Source: Mycobacterium sp.
GTDB lineage: Bacteria; Actinomycetota; Actinomycetes; Mycobacteriales; Mycobacteriaceae
Assembly: GCF_025965855.1 (NCBI RefSeq)
Contig: NZ_JAOPWB010000288.1
Coordinates: forward strand, 1 to 55,847
Direction of reading: 5' to 3'
DNA: 55,847 bases
The translations under genes were made by a program, and so were the position numbers. Under the pieces are notes generated by a model. It searched no databases. It was not told where the DNA came from and saw only the letters and a program-made list of their open reading frames with translations. Numbering within the stretch: the stretch's first letter is position 1; every line of letters starts with the position of its first letter. Shown piece after piece: positions 24,296 through 31,993 of the stretch.

Positions 24296-25312
24296 CTAGC
24301 CGTTGCCGACCTTGACCACAAGTTTGCCGACGTTCTTGCCGTCGAACAGCATGTTGATCGCCGTCGGCAGCTGCTCGAAGCCCTCGACGACCGTCTCCAG
24401 CGGTGTGAGCCTGCCCTCGGCGATCAGGCCGGTGATTTCGGAGATCGCCTCCGGCGCGCGCCCGAGGTGGTCGAGGACGATGAAGCCCTGCAGCGTCGCA
24501 CGCTGGACGAGCAGATTGCTGAACGCGCGCGGTCCCGGCGGCGGATCGGCCGAGTTGTAGCCGGAGATCAGGCCGCAGAGCGCGATGCGGGCACCGATAT
24601 TGAGCCGCGCGAAGACCGCGTCCATGATGTCGCCGCCGACGTTCTCGAAGTCAACGTCAACGCCATCGGGGGTCGCCGCGGCGAGCTGGGCCGCCCAGTC
24701 GTCGGCGCGGTGGTCGACGGCCGCGTCGAAACCGAGCTGCTCGGTGAGCAGGGCGCACTTCTCGGGTCCGCCGGCGATCCCGACGACACGTGCGCGGTCG
24801 GCCTTGGCGAGCTGCCCGGCGACCGACCCGACCGCACCCGCCGCGGCCGATACCACGACCGTCTCACCTTGCTTGGGCTTGCCGATGTCGCGGATGCCGA
24901 TCCACGCGGTCAGCCCGGTGGTCCCCAGCGCACCCAGGTAGGCGCTCGGCGACATGCCCTCAGCGACGTCGACCGGTGTCACAAGTGACGCGTCCGAGAC
25001 GACCGCGTACTCCTGCCAGCCGAGGAGGCCTTGCACGGTTTGCCCGACCGGGAAACGCGGATTCTTCGACGCGACCACCTCGCCCAGCCCGGCCGCGCGC
25101 ATGACCTCGCCGATGCCCACCGGCGGCAGGTACGTGGGCGTGTCGTTGATCCACGTGCGATTGGTCGGGTCGACCGAGATCCAGTCGACGCGCACCAGCG
25201 CCTCGCCGTCTGCGAGCTCGGGCACAGGCTCCTCGCTCAGTTCGAAGGTGTTGGGGCCGATGCGTCCGGTGGGGCGTTCGCGCAGGAGGAAGCGGCGGTT
25301 TCGACCGGGCAT
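24296..25312 (-). CDS. NADP-dependent oxidoreductase, MDR superfamily (prostaglandin/leukotriene reductase-like)
   Basis: Zinc-independent medium-chain reductase of 338 residues. The N-terminal catalytic domain starts MPGRNRRFLLRERPTG and includes ELADGEALVRVDWISVDPTN. The nucleotide fold has AAAGAVGSVAGQLAK, followed by FENVGGDIMDAVF, NIGARIALCGLISGYN and a C-terminal FDGKNVGKLVVKV. This fits the curcumin/leukotriene B4 12-hydroxydehydrogenase group, which reduces enones. ATG 25312 is taken as the start because the frame upstream is not homologous. It is on the same strand as cycA but 41 nt from it, so cotranscription is possible. Confidence 0.88.
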   Translation of the reverse strand: MPGRNRRFLLRERPTGRIGPNTFELSEEPVPELADGEALVRVDWISVDPTNRTWINDTPTYLPPVGIGEVMRAAGLGEVVASKNPRFPVGQTVQGLLGWQEYAVVSDASLVTPVDVAEGMSPSAYLGALGTTGLTAWIGIRDIGKPKQGETVVVSAAAGAVGSVAGQLAKADRARVVGIAGGPEKCALLTEQLGFDAAVDHRADDWAAQLAAATPDGVDVDFENVGGDIMDAVFARLNIGARIALCGLISGYNSADPPPGPRAFSNLLVQRATLQGFIVLDHLGRAPEAISEITGLIAEGRLTPLETVVEGFEQLPTAINMLFDGKNVGKLVVKVGNG

Positions 25313-25413
25313 AAGCGCACCGTACTGGACCGGCGCCGCGACAACAGCTATCCGTCGAGATCCGGTGGCTCTACCCTTCAACAAAGGGTCCGCCCGACGG
25401 AAGGTTTTGCGCG

Positions 25414-26088
25414 GTGAACATGGTGTCGCGAGTTGCCCTGATGCCGATCGCTGTAGTGATCGGAGGTTTGTCGCTCTCCGCACCGGCCGCCGCCGATCCG
25501 CCACCCACCCAGCAGATCACCGTCGTGGCCGTCGGGCCCAGCGGCGAAGCGATCAACGGTTACCGGGAGGCGCCCGCGGAGGGCAACGTCTTCACCGTCA
25601 GCGACTGCACGACACCGTCGCCGTCGGCGGTGGCCAACAACGTCTACTACTGTTCGCCGACCGCGGCCGGTGCCGGCACCTGCTGGCCGTCGACGCCCGG
25701 ATCACTGCTGTGCGTTGACAATCCCTGGGACAAGCGAATGCATCGGGCGAGCTATGACGGTCCGCTCCCGCCCGTGCAGCCGACCGCCACCCCGGACCCG
25801 TTCGCGCTGACGCTCGACGACGGCACGCGTTGCCTGCTCCGCAACGGCGGCGCCTGGGGTGGGCGCGCCGACGGGTACGTCGGCGTCTACGGCTGCGGCG
25901 CGGGCGGCGGTGCCAACCCCGCGGTGCTGTGGCTGCCCAGCCAAGGCGCCGGGAGCTGCATCGACCGCTCATCATCGGTGTGGACGGTCAAAGTCGGTCA
26001 AATCGGCCAACCGGACACCGACTTTCCACCGCCCCAGACCCGCGCGGTGACCTCCGCGTGGCTGGCCGGAGGTAAGGCCGGTCAGTAG
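25414..26088 (+). CDS. Secreted protein of unknown function
   Basis: Protein of 224 residues with a clean Sec signal peptide (MNMVSRVALMPIAVVIGGLS up to SAPAAA-DPPP). The mature part is Pro/Gly-rich and contains about seven Cys residues, some paired by spacing, which suits an oxidised extracellular protein. I do not recognise the domain; similar secreted hypotheticals are common in mycobacteria. The start may be GTG 25414 or ATG 25420. It is divergent from the MDR oxidoreductase with a 101-nt gap. It is the last gene before the tRNA fragment. Confidence 0.72.
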   Translation: MNMVSRVALMPIAVVIGGLSLSAPAAADPPPTQQITVVAVGPSGEAINGYREAPAEGNVFTVSDCTTPSPSAVANNVYYCSPTAAGAGTCWPSTPGSLLCVDNPWDKRMHRASYDGPLPPVQPTATPDPFALTLDDGTRCLLRNGGAWGGRADGYVGVYGCGAGGGANPAVLWLPSQGAGSCIDRSSSVWTVKVGQIGQPDTDFPPPQTRAVTSAWLAGGKAGQ

Positions 26089-26306
26089 GGCGGTCACGTG
26101 GCTGCGCATCCGGTTGTGGTTAGGCACCGGTCGTTCGATCTGGTGCTGGGACCGATCAGCTCGCGGTGATGAACCCGACGTCGAAACGGTCAAGCGTCTT
26201 TGCCTGTGTCGAGGGCTGAAGGCGGCTCATAGCCCTGGAGCTCGGCAACGAGCTTGGCGACGACTCCCTGGAGGCGGTGATGGCCCGTTCACGTGCAAAG
26301 TTCCTG
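26089..26306 (+). other. Non-genic stretch with a possible decayed reading frame
   Basis: No intact gene is visible. In the frame of ATG 26169, a short frame meets TGA at 26217-26219 and then continues with protein-like composition (LIALELGNELGDDSLEAVMA) up to the tRNA fragment. I cannot name it; it might be the remnant of an integration or accessory gene. An open frame 26114-26431 also spans here but is an artefact of the tRNA fragment. Confidence 0.3.
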
Positions 26307-26341
26307 TGGTCAGGGCCGGGATCGAACCGGCGACCTTCTAC
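26307..26341 (-). other. tRNA 3'-end fragment, candidate attachment-site scar
   Basis: Read on the minus strand, this is the 3' part of a tRNA: an AGGTC variable loop, the T arm GCCGG-TTCGATC-CCGGC, then CCTGACC as the acceptor 3' strand and an A. No D arm or 5' acceptor strand is present, because upstream DNA is the end of the PPOX gene. Fragments of this kind are left where a phage or island integrated into a tRNA gene. The intact tRNA is not in the window. Confidence 0.72.
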
Positions 26342-26342
26342 A

Positions 26343-26789
26343 TCATGCGTCCGCCGACGAGGACGCCTCCTCCGCGGGCCGTGATGCGTCCGCCGGAACG
26401 GGTGGCCAGTGATAGAGCCTTTCGGGTGTGATCCGCACGATCAGCCGCTCGGCTTCAGGCTCGGGAGGGGGCGTCGCACCGTCCATGTATCGGTCGTACA
26501 TCTCGTACAGCAACGACTTCTGCGGGTCCTCGGTGATGTCGACGGTCCCTCGGATCTCGATATACCGCCCCGTGGTGGTATCCCGCACGAGCAGGCTTAC
26601 CCGCGGGTCGCGCGTCATGTTGCGTGTCTTCAACCGTCCCTTGATGGTGCTGAAAAGCACCGTGTCACCGTCGCGCTTGACGAAGATGACTGACGATTGG
26701 GGTCGGCCATCGACATTCGATGTCGCAATTGTTGCGACGTGCGGGCCGTCGATCACCGCTCGCGCCACGCTATTGAGTTTTTCAGTCAT
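26343..26789 (-). CDS. PPOX-class flavin/F420-dependent protein (pyridoxamine 5'-phosphate oxidase-like)
   Basis: Split-barrel protein of 148 residues. Landmarks are VATIATSNVDGRPQSSVIF, LFSTIKGRLKTRNMTRDP and VSLLVRDTTTGRYIEIRG, typical of the TIGR03618 F420-type PPOX group, then RITPERLYHW. The last 20 residues are Ala/Ser/Glu-rich and run up to the tRNA fragment. ATG 26789 has GGAAACC-type purines upstream. It is on the same strand as the tautomerase, separated by a long hairpin, and belongs to the putative island. The substrate is unknown; a reductive detoxification role is inferred. Confidence 0.85.
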   Translation of the reverse strand: MTEKLNSVARAVIDGPHVATIATSNVDGRPQSSVIFVKRDGDTVLFSTIKGRLKTRNMTRDPRVSLLVRDTTTGRYIEIRGTVDITEDPQKSLLYEMYDRYMDGATPPPEPEAERLIVRITPERLYHWPPVPADASRPAEEASSSADA

Positions 26790-26821
26790 CGGAGGTTTCC
26801 TTTCGCTCACAAGGCAATTGC

Positions 26822-26858
26822 CTCAGAGCAGGGTGCGTTGCGCGCACCCTGCTCTGAG
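26822..26858. repeat. 16-bp perfect hairpin between tautomerase and PPOX genes
   Basis: ctcagagcagggtgcg (26822-26837) pairs fully with cgcaccctgctctgag (26843-26858) around a 5-nt loop. A 12-bp palindrome aggcaattgcct (26812-26823) overlaps one end. No T-run is present. It may act as an RNA processing or stability element, or a partial terminator inside the operon. Confidence 0.7.
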
Positions 26859-26888
26859 TTAGACATTGTGTTTGGGCGCCGGCGGAGC

Positions 26889-27296
26889 TCATCGATTCAG
26901 CTGCTTCATCGCCTCGACCAGCTGCGGGTCGTCAGACTGGAGGCGGCCGGCTAACCCCGCGGTCTCCAGCGGGTAGTGGTTCATCAGGATCAGCGTCTCA
27001 GCGGTGTTAGCGATGCCGTCGTATGCCGCACCGATAGCGGTGAGGATCCTTTCGGCCATCTTTCGTTTGGCGTCGAGACTGGACAGTTCTGGTGCCTCGA
27101 GAAAACACACTGGTCTGATCGCCTCGGCACCCAGCCGCCCGTCCTGCGCGACGTTGTCGGCCTGGTATTCCCGCAGCCAGACTCGCACGTCGGGAATGTG
27201 ATACGCGTCGTCGATCGCGGCGGTGAGGTCTTTCATCATCTTTTGCTTGGCGTCGTCGCGAATTCCTATCGGAGCTTCGACAAAGAACTGGGGCAT
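26889..27296 (-). CDS. Tautomerase family protein (tandem 4-oxalocrotonate tautomerase-like)
   Basis: Protein of 135 residues beginning MPQFFVEAPIGI. The N-terminal Pro, exposed after Met removal, is the catalytic base of this superfamily. Two similar beta-alpha-beta halves are visible (AKQKMMKDLTAAIDDAY in the first and AKRKMAERILTAIGAAYDG in the second), so it is a fused two-repeat tautomerase. It may act on keto-enol or unsaturated acid substrates. It is divergent from the HxlR regulator across a 152-nt gap and upstream of the PPOX gene. Confidence 0.87.
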   Translation of the reverse strand: MPQFFVEAPIGIRDDAKQKMMKDLTAAIDDAYHIPDVRVWLREYQADNVAQDGRLGAEAIRPVCFLEAPELSSLDAKRKMAERILTAIGAAYDGIANTAETLILMNHYPLETAGLAGRLQSDDPQLVEAMKQLNR

Positions 27297-27367
27297 GACT
27301 GGTCTCCTTGGTTTCGGTATTCAGGGCACGGCTTAGGCGGTCACCGTTGATCGCCTCGTAGCTCGCA

Positions 27368-27405
27368 AGTTGGACTCTACTATGTGATGATTGGATTGTA
27401 CAACT
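27368..27405. promoter_or_regulatory. Candidate HxlR operator in the divergent promoter region
   Basis: agttggac (27368-27375) and gtacaact (27398-27405) form an inverted repeat with one mismatch, and ttgtacaa inside the second arm is itself palindromic (27396-27403). The whole lies in an AT-rich part of the gap between the tautomerase and HxlR genes, where a dimeric winged-helix regulator would control both. Confidence 0.45.
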
Positions 27406-27448
27406 AGTCGATAGAACTTTCGTATCTCAGCTGGTAGGCTGGGCTGTC

Positions 27449-28114
27449 ATGGTGGGAAGACGTAAGTACGAGGAGGGATGCGCGGTCTCGCATGCCCTCG
27501 ATGTGATCGGCGAGCGCTGGGCACTGGTGGTCGTACGCGAGCTGTTACTCGGGCCGAAACGGTTCACTGACCTGCGCGCGGGCATGCCGGGCGCGAGCCC
27601 AGATGTCCTGGCGCAGCGACTGCGTGAGCTGAAGGAGGCCGGCGTCGTGCGCCAGCACAAGTTGCCACCACCGGCCGGCTCCCAGGTCTATGAGCTGACC
27701 GACTGGGGCGCCGAGCTCGAGCCGGTCGTCACCCACCTAGGCCGCTGGGGCAGCCGCTCTCCCTCGATGCCCTACGACGCTGACCGCAGCATCGATTCTC
27801 TCGTCCTGTCCTTCAAGGCATTGTTCGACCACACAGCCGCGCAAGGATTCAGCGCAACGATCACGCTTCGTCTCTGCGAGAACCACTTCAGCATTAAGAT
27901 TGCCGACGGCCAACTCCACCTGACGCGCGGCGAGGCTGAACAGGCCGCCGCAAAACTGGAGACCGACCCACAGACCCTGGCCGCGCTGCTCTATCGCCGT
28001 CGTACCCTCGATGACGTCCTGCGCACCGGCGACATGACGATCTCTGGCGACAGCGGCGCCGTGGCACGGTTTCTTCAGCTCTTCCCGCTACCCGTACCAG
28101 CCAGCAATTCCTGA
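27449..28114 (+). CDS. HxlR-family regulator with C-terminal SCP2-like domain
   Basis: Protein of 221 residues. The N-terminal HxlR winged helix has CAVSHALDVIGERWALVVVR, LLLGPKRFTDLRAGMPGASP and LAQRLRELKEAGVVRQHKLP. The C-terminal 110 residues have a sterol-carrier/SCP2-like pattern (ATITLRLCENHFSIKIADG, TDPQTLAALLYRRRTLDDVL, GDSGAVARFLQLF), which could sense a hydrophobic ligand directly. It is divergent from the tautomerase-PPOX genes and likely controls them. Codon use looks somewhat less GC-rich than in neighbours outside 26.3-28.4 kb, by eye. Confidence 0.88.
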   Translation: MVGRRKYEEGCAVSHALDVIGERWALVVVRELLLGPKRFTDLRAGMPGASPDVLAQRLRELKEAGVVRQHKLPPPAGSQVYELTDWGAELEPVVTHLGRWGSRSPSMPYDADRSIDSLVLSFKALFDHTAAQGFSATITLRLCENHFSIKIADGQLHLTRGEAEQAAAKLETDPQTLAALLYRRRTLDDVLRTGDMTISGDSGAVARFLQLFPLPVPASNS

Positions 28115-28671
28115 GCCCTGTCCGTCTGACCCGCCGACCGGCCAAACACCGACGCAGCACCGGAGCCGAACATCGGCGAAGCCCGCCGCCGTCCATCTCA
28201 GACGAATACGACGGAATCGATTCTCAATCGGGTTGTCGAGCCGCCGCGGAACCGGGTGTCGGTTGGTAGAGCGTGTTGTCGCGCAGCATGGCCCAAAGGA
28301 CGTTGAGGCGCCGTCGGGCCAAATGCCAGGACAGCCTGGCGGTGGTGTTTGCCTTCGGCGCGTTTGCGGTCGCAGTGTGAGCCATGGCGCTAAACCTGCA
28401 CGCTCTCAGCGCGGAACTGCGGACTAACAGGTGGTTCGTAGGATGCGGTGGTGGCCTATGGGCGATCGCGGTGCAGATTGTGTGGTCGTCACGGCTCCAT
28501 CGCAAATACCATCGCCCATTACCTCCCTAAAACACACACCCCGCGGGCGAATATCGGCCAATCCTAACCGGCACCCACCACCGCCGCAGCTCACTCGCGA
28601 ATGCTCCACCAACCCCTGCGCCGGTCTGGCAAGCCCAAGCAGATTGGCAATTTGCAACTACTGTCAGCCCC
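28115..28671. other. Intergenic region with transposase remnant
   Basis: 557 nt separate the HxlR gene from the next methyltransferase. The only recognisable content is the C-terminal piece of an IS110-type transposase on the minus strand at 28224-28360. The remaining sequence shows no credible gene, tRNA or strong hairpin. It looks like the decayed right edge of the accessory segment. Confidence 0.5.
28224..28360 (-). pseudogene. IS110-family transposase C-terminal remnant
   Basis: The minus-strand frame ending at TGA 28224 reads RLSWHLARRRLNVLWAMLRD followed by NTLYQPTP, the helical C-terminal segment I associate with IS110/IS1110-type transposases. Only about 43 codons match. The catalytic N-terminal DEDD domain and the start are absent, and the frame further upstream has no similarity. 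It is a decayed fragment that cannot transpose. Confidence 0.6.
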
Positions 28672-29505
28672 ATGCACACCATTACCCATGTTTCGGACAC
28701 GGCCCGCTGGACGGCACTGCACCGGGCCACCGAATCTGCCCGCCCTGACGCGCTTTTCAGCGACCCGCTCGCCGAGCGCCTCGCAGGTGAACACGGCCGC
28801 GCGATCGTCGCCAACGTCCCGCGCTCGACCCGCAACGGTTGGTGGCTCGTCGCGCGCACCAAGATCATCGAAGACGCCATCGCCGAAGCGATCGCCGCCG
28901 GCTGCGACCGGGTGCTGAACCTTGCCGCCGGTTTGGACACCCGGCCATACCGGTTGGAGCTCCCCCCGGAGTTCACGTGGGTGGAGGCGGATCTGCCGAA
29001 GTTGCTCGAGGAAAAGACGCAGCTGCTCGCCGACCAGACACCGCAGTGCCGATTGACCCGGGTTGCCGTCGACCTGGCCGACCCGCAAGCCCGGGACGCC
29101 TTCCTCGACGACGCGCTGGGGGGCGCGACCAAGGCGCTGGTGCTGACCGAGGGCCTGTTGATGTATCTGGAAGACAGCGATGTCGTCGCGCTTTCGGCGG
29201 CGATCAAGCGACCCGAGGTGGCCTGGTGGATGCTCGACTTCGCCGGTCCCGGCCTGAAAGCGATGATGAACAAGAAGATGGCCGGCATGCTGCAAAACGC
29301 GCCGTTCAAGTTCGCACCCGAGAACGGGGTGGCCTACTTCGAAGACCTCGGCTGGCGCACCGTCCAGGTGGAAGCGCTATTTGTTGCCGCCCACCGGTTC
29401 CGCCGGTTGCCGATATGGATGCGCCCGATGAACTGGCTGCCGCAACCGGACCCGCGGCACCCGGGCAGCAGAGTCTGGAGCGCGACCGCGCTTCTCACGC
29501 ACTGA
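28672..29505 (+). CDS. SAM-dependent methyltransferase, leucine carboxyl methyltransferase-like (TIGR00027 type)
   Basis: Methyltransferase of 277 residues in the family that is expanded in mycobacteria. It shows ALFSDPLAERLAGEHG, VARTKIIEDAI, the SAM motif RVLNLAAGLDTRPYRL, FTWVEADLPKLLEEK and VLTEGLLMYLEDSD, in the usual order. Substrates of the mycobacterial members are mostly unknown. Its TGA is immediately followed by the stop of the convergent GH16 gene with no gap. ATG 28672 (MHTITHVSDTARW) matches family starts. Confidence 0.92.
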   Translation: MHTITHVSDTARWTALHRATESARPDALFSDPLAERLAGEHGRAIVANVPRSTRNGWWLVARTKIIEDAIAEAIAAGCDRVLNLAAGLDTRPYRLELPPEFTWVEADLPKLLEEKTQLLADQTPQCRLTRVAVDLADPQARDAFLDDALGGATKALVLTEGLLMYLEDSDVVALSAAIKRPEVAWWMLDFAGPGLKAMMNKKMAGMLQNAPFKFAPENGVAYFEDLGWRTVQVEALFVAAHRFRRLPIWMRPMNWLPQPDPRHPGSRVWSATALLTH

Positions 29506-30345
29506 CTACCAGACGCGTATCCAGTCGACGAGCATGTCGGCAGGATAGGTTCCCGGCCCGGGATCGCCGCCACCGGAACCGGCGACCGCAAGGTTGAACA
29601 CCGGGAAGACGGTGTAGCCGGGGCCGTTGAACGGCCAGTCCGGTAGGGAGTTCGCCGGTACATCGAAGTACGGCTGAGCGCCGTCGACGTAGTCTTTCCA
29701 GAACCGGATTCCTGCCTCGTCCCACTGGGTGCGCCATGTGTGCCAGGCGCTGTCCACCGCGATGTTGTGGGTCTTCCATTCGCCGCCGTTCGCTTTGGCG
29801 TGAACGGTGGTGGCCGAGGGCCAGCTGCCGTTGCCGTACCACTCCATGACGTCGATCTCGCCTTGATCGTCATTACCCAGCCAGTAGGCGGGCCAGGCGC
29901 CGGCGGTCAGGCAGTTGAGCTTGATCCGGGCCTCCCAGATGTGGCCGACCCCGCCCCGCCACAGGCTTTGCACCTTGCCGCTGAAGTACGTGGGACCATC
30001 CTTCGCGGCGCGCAGGACGAGGTTGGAGTTGCCGTCGAGGAACACGTTGTGGCGATCGTCGCGGTACTGCCCGATGTTCTCGGGACGCTCCCAGTACGTC
30101 GGGTCCTTGATCGCCTCGCGGGCCTTGGCCACCGCCCACTTGGACGGATCGGGGGCCGAGCCGGCCGGGCCATCGAATTCGTCCTGGAAGATGTAGCTCC
30201 CGGCTTGGCCGCTGGGCGCGGCGGGCGGCGGCACCCCGGGCGCGTGTCGGGGCGGGTCGGCGCGGGCCTCGGGGACGGGCAGTGCGGCTGCGAGCACGCC
30301 GATCCCGGCCGTGAGCATCATGCGGCGGCGGTCCATCTGCGGCAT
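29506..30345 (-). CDS. Exported glycoside hydrolase family 16 protein
   Basis: GH16 jelly-roll enzyme of 279 residues, likely a beta-glucanase-type hydrolase or transglycosylase. The catalytic signature is GEIDVMEWYG, with Glu163, Asp165 and Glu168. FQDEFDGPAGSAPDPSKW opens the domain and WPFNGPGYTVFPVFNLAVAG is near its end. The N terminus MDRRRMMLTAGIGVLAAAL up to PEARA looks like a Tat signal (RRxMM), so the protein is probably exported folded. ATG 30345 is chosen; TTG 30351 and ATG 30336 are alternatives. An Rv0315-like protein of M. tuberculosis is the nearest relative I can recall. Confidence 0.88.
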   Translation of the reverse strand: MPQMDRRRMMLTAGIGVLAAALPVPEARADPPRHAPGVPPPAAPSGQAGSYIFQDEFDGPAGSAPDPSKWAVAKAREAIKDPTYWERPENIGQYRDDRHNVFLDGNSNLVLRAAKDGPTYFSGKVQSLWRGGVGHIWEARIKLNCLTAGAWPAYWLGNDDQGEIDVMEWYGNGSWPSATTVHAKANGGEWKTHNIAVDSAWHTWRTQWDEAGIRFWKDYVDGAQPYFDVPANSLPDWPFNGPGYTVFPVFNLAVAGSGGGDPGPGTYPADMLVDWIRVW

Positions 30346-31046
30346 AAGCAAGGCACGATAGCAGCCGGCGCCGTCCGGGCGCGAAACAGGAATCCAACGG
30401 CAATTCTGTCGGTGGCCGTCGCTAGGGTGTGGATCGGTGGGGCGGTGAGGTCTGGGTTACGCCGAAATTCACGGCTAATTCTCACCTTGGCGCGTGGTTT
30501 CGTCTCAGGATTGGCGGGGCATCCTGAATTACGAACCGATAACCACTGTTGGTGCTTTTTGCGATTTGCTCGGGAGGAGTTGGAATCGTGGCGAACGCAT
30601 CGGGAGCGACGGTCATTTTCCTTCAGTCCCATCCGGCATGGGCCGCCGCTCGGCGACGAGACCGTGAGCGCCGCGACGCGATGCGCCGCCATCCTTCTTT
30701 TCTCGCCCGGCGGCGCGGCGCAGCGCCGGCCGGCCAGGTTACCCGCGACTTCAAGGTGTACTCGAGCACCGACACCCCGGCCTGAACCCCGCTGGGGGAT
30801 GCGGTGGAGAATCAGATGCTGTCCCGGCGCGACAACTAATTACCGAGCCTATTTTCCGGCAGTCCAGAATTTTGCTCCGCCGTTTTGAACCGCGAAAGTG
30901 CAAGTACCGACGCCGCTTCTCGGAAATGCGTCGGCAGTTGCACTTTCGCGGCTTGGGGCAGAGCCGCCCGTTAGCCCGAATCCCTTTGCAACACAGGCCA
31001 TTAGCATCGGCTGCGCAACGGCCGATACCCCGGCATAATTCCTCGC
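30346..31046. other. 701-nt region without a confirmed gene; palindrome and possible relic
   Basis: No gene can be defended here. A plus-strand frame that ends at TGA 30783-30785 has protein-like wording near its end (GQVTRDFKVYSSTDTPA). It continues in frame for 17 codons to TAA 30837-30839 (TPLGDAVENQMLSRRDN), which would fit a decayed gene whose Trp codon became TGA. The palindromic repeat copy B is at 30890-30951. The final 95 nt should carry the promoter of the small gene at 31047. Confidence 0.35.
30890..30951. repeat. Double-arm palindromic repeat, copy B
   Basis: Outer arms ccgcgaaagtgcaa (30890-30903) and ttgcactttcgcgg (30938-30951) are perfect complements. The inner stem ccgacgc/gcgtcgg is one base pair longer than in copy A. 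Words shared with copy A (19021-19084) include gaaagtg, cgacgc, aatgcgtcg and cactttcg, in the same order. It lies in a region without genes. Confidence 0.8.
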
Positions 31047-31247
31047 GTGGCAGACACCCGCAGGACGAAGGCGCTCGCGCACCCAGCCCCGCCGCACAGC
31101 GCACTTCTGCACGAGCTGGAGCGCGACATCGAGGCCCACAATCCCGGCGTGACCGACGTCAACGTGGTGAGCGCGACGGACACGGGCCAGGCCGACAAGG
31201 GCCACAAGCCGGTGCGCCACTGGTATCAGGTCACGTACGAAGCCTGA
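31047..31247 (+). CDS. Small conserved hypothetical protein (66 aa)
   Basis: Short soluble protein starting at GTG 31047 (MADTRRTKALAHPAPP). It has an acidic amphipathic helix LLHELERDIEAHNPG and a strand VTDVNVVSATDT, and ends PVRHWYQVTYEA. No signal peptide or membrane segment is present. The fold and function are unknown to me. Codon-position GC and the compact domain-like sequence favour a real gene. It stands alone, with 49 nt to the convergent TetR gene. Confidence 0.6.
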   Translation: MADTRRTKALAHPAPPHSALLHELERDIEAHNPGVTDVNVVSATDTGQADKGHKPVRHWYQVTYEA

Positions 31248-31296
31248 AATCGCGACCGGCGTGACAGCCGACAAGCGGTGACATGGCCAACGCCCC

Positions 31297-31962
31297 TCAG
31301 CACGTCCCGGTGATCATCGGCAACAGGTATTGGCGCACGTAGGCGCGGGTGTCCTCGATGGTGGCGAGGTTGATGCTGGTGTGCGGGGTAACGATGAAGG
31401 ACAGCGTGAGTCGGGTGTGCAGCTCGGCGACGGTGCGTAGATGGTGCTCCTGCCCGGGCGTGGTGCTCGCCGTGCCGTAAAGCTCGGTCCTCAGCTCCAC
31501 GGCCGCCTGGTCGGTGGCGAAGTCGAGGATGGGGCCGGCATCGACGGTCAGGCTCGGCAGGATGGTCTCAGGCTCGGTACGGAGCAATTTCTTCAGTAGC
31601 ACGTGTTCCCGCAGGAATGTCACGGTGAACACCGTGCCGTAAACCAGGCGATCTTCCAGTGTGGTGGCGTGCGAGCAGGCTTGTGCGTGGCCATCGAAGT
31701 AACGGCGGGCTTCGCCGAGAACAACGGCATCGATCAGGGCGGCTTTGGTGGGGAACCGGCGGTACAGCGTCGCGCGTCCCACCCCACTGCGCCGTGCGAC
31801 ATCTTCCATCGTGATGCGGCGCATTCCGACGAGTTCGGCCTGCTCGACGGTGGCATCCAAGATGCGGCTGGTGATGTCGTCGGGTTGGTGCAGTTGGGCG
31901 AGCACGGAAGGCTCCGGCGCAGTGAGGCGCCGCACGAAGTCCGCCGTTCGGCTCGTCGTCAC
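31297..31962 (-). CDS. TetR/AcrR family transcriptional regulator
   Basis: Repressor of 221 residues with an unusual 27-residue N-terminal extension before the HTH (ILDATVEQAELVGMRRITME, then DVARRSGVGRATLYRRFPTK). The C-terminal ligand domain is helical and ends YVRQYLLPMITGTC. GTG 31962 is the start. It is divergent from the P450 gene; a perfect inverted repeat CGTATC-N9-GATACG lies between them, so it probably represses itself and the P450 in response to a small hydrophobic ligand. Confidence 0.88.
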   Translation of the reverse strand: MTTSRTADFVRRLTAPEPSVLAQLHQPDDITSRILDATVEQAELVGMRRITMEDVARRSGVGRATLYRRFPTKAALIDAVVLGEARRYFDGHAQACSHATTLEDRLVYGTVFTVTFLREHVLLKKLLRTEPETILPSLTVDAGPILDFATDQAAVELRTELYGTASTTPGQEHHLRTVAELHTRLTLSFIVTPHTSINLATIEDTRAYVRQYLLPMITGTC

Positions 31963-31993
31963 GTGGTTCTCCTTGCCGGCTCAGGGGGTAGGT

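Noticed and set aside
26114..26431. Open frame on the plus strand containing VRAGIEPATF
   Set aside because: This peptide is the well-known false translation of the complement of a tRNA T arm; the DNA here is the tRNA fragment plus the antisense of the PPOX gene.
28431..28748. Plus-strand frame after the IS remnant
   Set aside because: It is Pro/Cys-rich with no start context, and its end overlaps the methyltransferase gene in another frame.
30549..30785. Plus-strand 78-codon frame as an intact gene
   Set aside because: The N-terminal part is low-complexity Arg/Ala sequence without a ribosome site. Only the end looks protein-like, so it is recorded as a possible relic instead.
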